64,000 nucleotides of DNA from Geminocystis sp. NIES-3709 (GTDB lineage: Bacteria > Cyanobacteriota > Cyanobacteriia > Cyanobacteriales > Cyanobacteriaceae), in NCBI RefSeq assembly GCF_001548115.1, contig NZ_AP014821.1:2731262-2795261 (forward strand). Reading direction: 5' to 3'. This document shows positions 62,876 to 64,000 of this stretch, in pieces (positions within the stretch are counted from its first letter, which is position 1; each line of letters starts with the position of its first letter). The position numbers were made by a program, and so were the translations under genes. The notes under the pieces are model-generated. The model made no database searches and had not been told where the DNA came from. It was given only the letters and a program-made list of their open reading frames with translations.

Positions 62876-64000
62876 ATTATAAATACTTCAACTCAGGATT
62901 CGATCGAAAATGAAATTTCTATTAATTCTATTTCTGAACCTGCTTTAGAAATTATTGGTAGAAATCCTCTCAAGGGTGAGGTAAAAATAAGTGGGGCGAA
63001 AAATTCTGCTTTGGCAATTATGGCGGGTACCCTTCTCTGTGCTGATGATTGTCGTTTGAATAATGTACCCTGTCTTGCTGATATTAATACTATGGGGTTA
63101 GTTTTGGCTTCTTTAGGGGTTAAAATACACAAAAATGGTAGTACATGGGAATTTAATAGTAAGGATTTAAAAGCAGTTAAAGCACCCTATGATTTAGTTT
63201 CTCAACTTCGAGCTAGTTTCTTTGTCATTGGGCCTATTTTAACCCGTTTAGGATTCGCTCAAGTACCTTTACCCGGTGGATGTGCGATCGGCTCTCGCCC
63301 TGTGGATCTCCATGTGCGTGGACTACAGGCGATGGGTGCTACAGTAATTATTGAGCATGGAGTCGTTAATGCTTCCGTCAATAAACGTTTGAAAGGGGCA
63401 AAAATCTTCCTTGACTATCCCAGTGTAGGTGCCACAGAAACAATTATGATGGCGGCAACCCTAGCCCAAGGGCAAACTATTATCGAAAATGCAGCCAGAG
63501 AGCCTGAAATCGTTGATTTGGCGAATTTCTGTAATAGCATGGGAGCTAAAATTACTGGTGCTGGTACAGATTCCATCGTGATTGAAGGAGTCAATCGATT
63601 ACATACCACTGACTATGATATTATACCCGATCGTATTGAAGCGGGAACTTTTTTAGTAGCAGGGGCGATTACTAAATCAGAAATTCTGGTTACTTCCCTC
63701 AATTATGACCATTTAACGCCTATTATTGCCAAATTAGCAGAAATTGGTTGTCAAGTCGTAAGAGAAGATGAAATCACCTTGCGCACCATTCCGGGAGAGT
63801 TAAAAGCCAGTGACATTGAAACTTTACCTCATCCCGGTTTTCCTACAGATATGCAAGCACAATTTATGGCTTTATTAACCATTAGTGAGGGCAATAGTTT
63901 AGTTACCGAGACAGTCTTTGAAAACCGTTTGCGTCATGTTGCTGAGTTAAAGCGGATGGGTGCAAATATCAAAGTCAAAGGCAATTCCGCTCTTGTTTCT
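62876..64000 (+). CDS. murA: UDP-N-acetylglucosamine 1-carboxyvinyltransferase, non-ATG start (3' end outside window)
   Basis: First committed step of peptidoglycan synthesis: enolpyruvyl transfer from PEP to UDP-GlcNAc, cytoplasmic. Conserved [44 protein letters not shown], the catalytic Cys in [20 protein letters not shown], and [20 protein letters not shown]; the last visible residues reach about codon 375. The frame is closed by TAG at 62858 and has no ATG, GTG or TTG before the conserved core. AGGAGG at 62864-62869 points to ATT at 62876 (6-base spacing) or ATA at 62879 (9-base). ATT was taken as the start. A base change or sequencing error of an original ATG is the alternative. Confidence 0.95.
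   Translation, partial: MINTSTQDSIENEISINSISEPALEIIGRNPLKGEVKISGAKNSALAIMAGTLLCADDCRLNNVPCLADINTMGLVLASLGVKIHKNGSTWEFNSKDLKAVKAPYDLVSQLRASFFVIGPILTRLGFAQVPLPGGCAIGSRPVDLHVRGLQAMGATVIIEHGVVNASVNKRLKGAKIFLDYPSVGATETIMMAATLAQGQTIIENAAREPEIVDLANFCNSMGAKITGAGTDSIVIEGVNRLHTTDYDIIPDRIEAGTFLVAGAITKSEILVTSLNYDHLTPIIAKLAEIGCQVVREDEITLRTIPGELKASDIETLPHPGFPTDMQAQFMALLTISEGNSLVTETVFENRLRHVAELKRMGANIKVKGNSALVS

Overview
The window reads as chromosome of a low-GC unicellular cyanobacterium. Evidence: orange carotenoid protein with its recovery protein, a separate RNA polymerase gamma gene (rpoC1), cyanobacterial PEP carboxylase and GlcD, many HIP1 octamers (GCGATCGC, e.g. near 2170, 5892, 11248, 21423, 29250, 47366) and AT-rich, TTA/AAA-heavy codon use. 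It looks like the Geminocystis/Cyanobacterium group; that placement is an inference from general character, not from a search.

Layout. 0-16 kb is mostly core metabolism and signalling: a truncated Ser/Thr kinase, a HEAT-repeat protein, a CBS protein, citrate synthase, alanine dehydrogenase, a solitary CbiM, PyrR, PP2C phosphatase, an ABC1/UbiB kinase, a small conserved protein, tRNA-Pro(UGG), a pilin-like protein, a GAF histidine kinase, a membrane protein and rpoC1. 16.5-31.8 kb is an accessory surface-glycan island. It starts with a remnant aminotransferase, then a tightly overlapping run (WbqC-like, methyltransferase, NAD-dependent epimerase, ATP-grasp, metallophosphoesterase, CmcI-like). 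Next comes a HicBA toxin-antitoxin pair lying between two copies of the end of the CmcI gene, a MITE, an intact DegT aminotransferase, a 1700-residue glycosyltransferase/methyltransferase fusion, a nucleotidyltransferase-like protein and a GT4 with a duplicated C-terminal module. 32-38 kb is repeat-rich: a metal-binding lipoprotein, GldG-like protein, methyltransferase and short RecQ, separated by inverted copies of two repeat families. 38-48 kb has ribosomal protein L9, two sensor kinases (one with a likely bilin-binding cyanobacteriochrome GAF), a DUF29 protein, a FemAB-like acyltransferase and a Wzx-type flippase. 48-64 kb returns to core functions: sugar kinase, Uma2, ppc, tsaE, the frp/ocp/crtW photoprotection module, glcD, a YrdC/Sua5 protein, fmt, a decayed TRAP dctQ, a coiled-coil protein and the start of murA.

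How genes work together. crtW, ocp and frp form a self-contained photoprotection unit: ketocarotenoid supply, light-activated quencher, and the protein that resets it. The island genes plausibly build and decorate a surface glycan whose lipid-linked form could be flipped by the Wzx-like protein at 46 kb. tsaE and the YrdC-domain protein belong to the same tRNA t6A pathway although 5 kb apart.

Most notable observations: the 1700-residue modular enzyme; the WbqC-to-CmcI operon; HicBA at a duplicated gene end whose break falls on a HIP1 site; murA with no ATG/GTG/TTG start available; a dctQ pseudogene with three stops in an otherwise intact frame; two MITE-like families with definable termini; and a near-identical 30-base block upstream of both ald and glcD. 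All functions are assigned from sequence reading and family knowledge; no database search was run.
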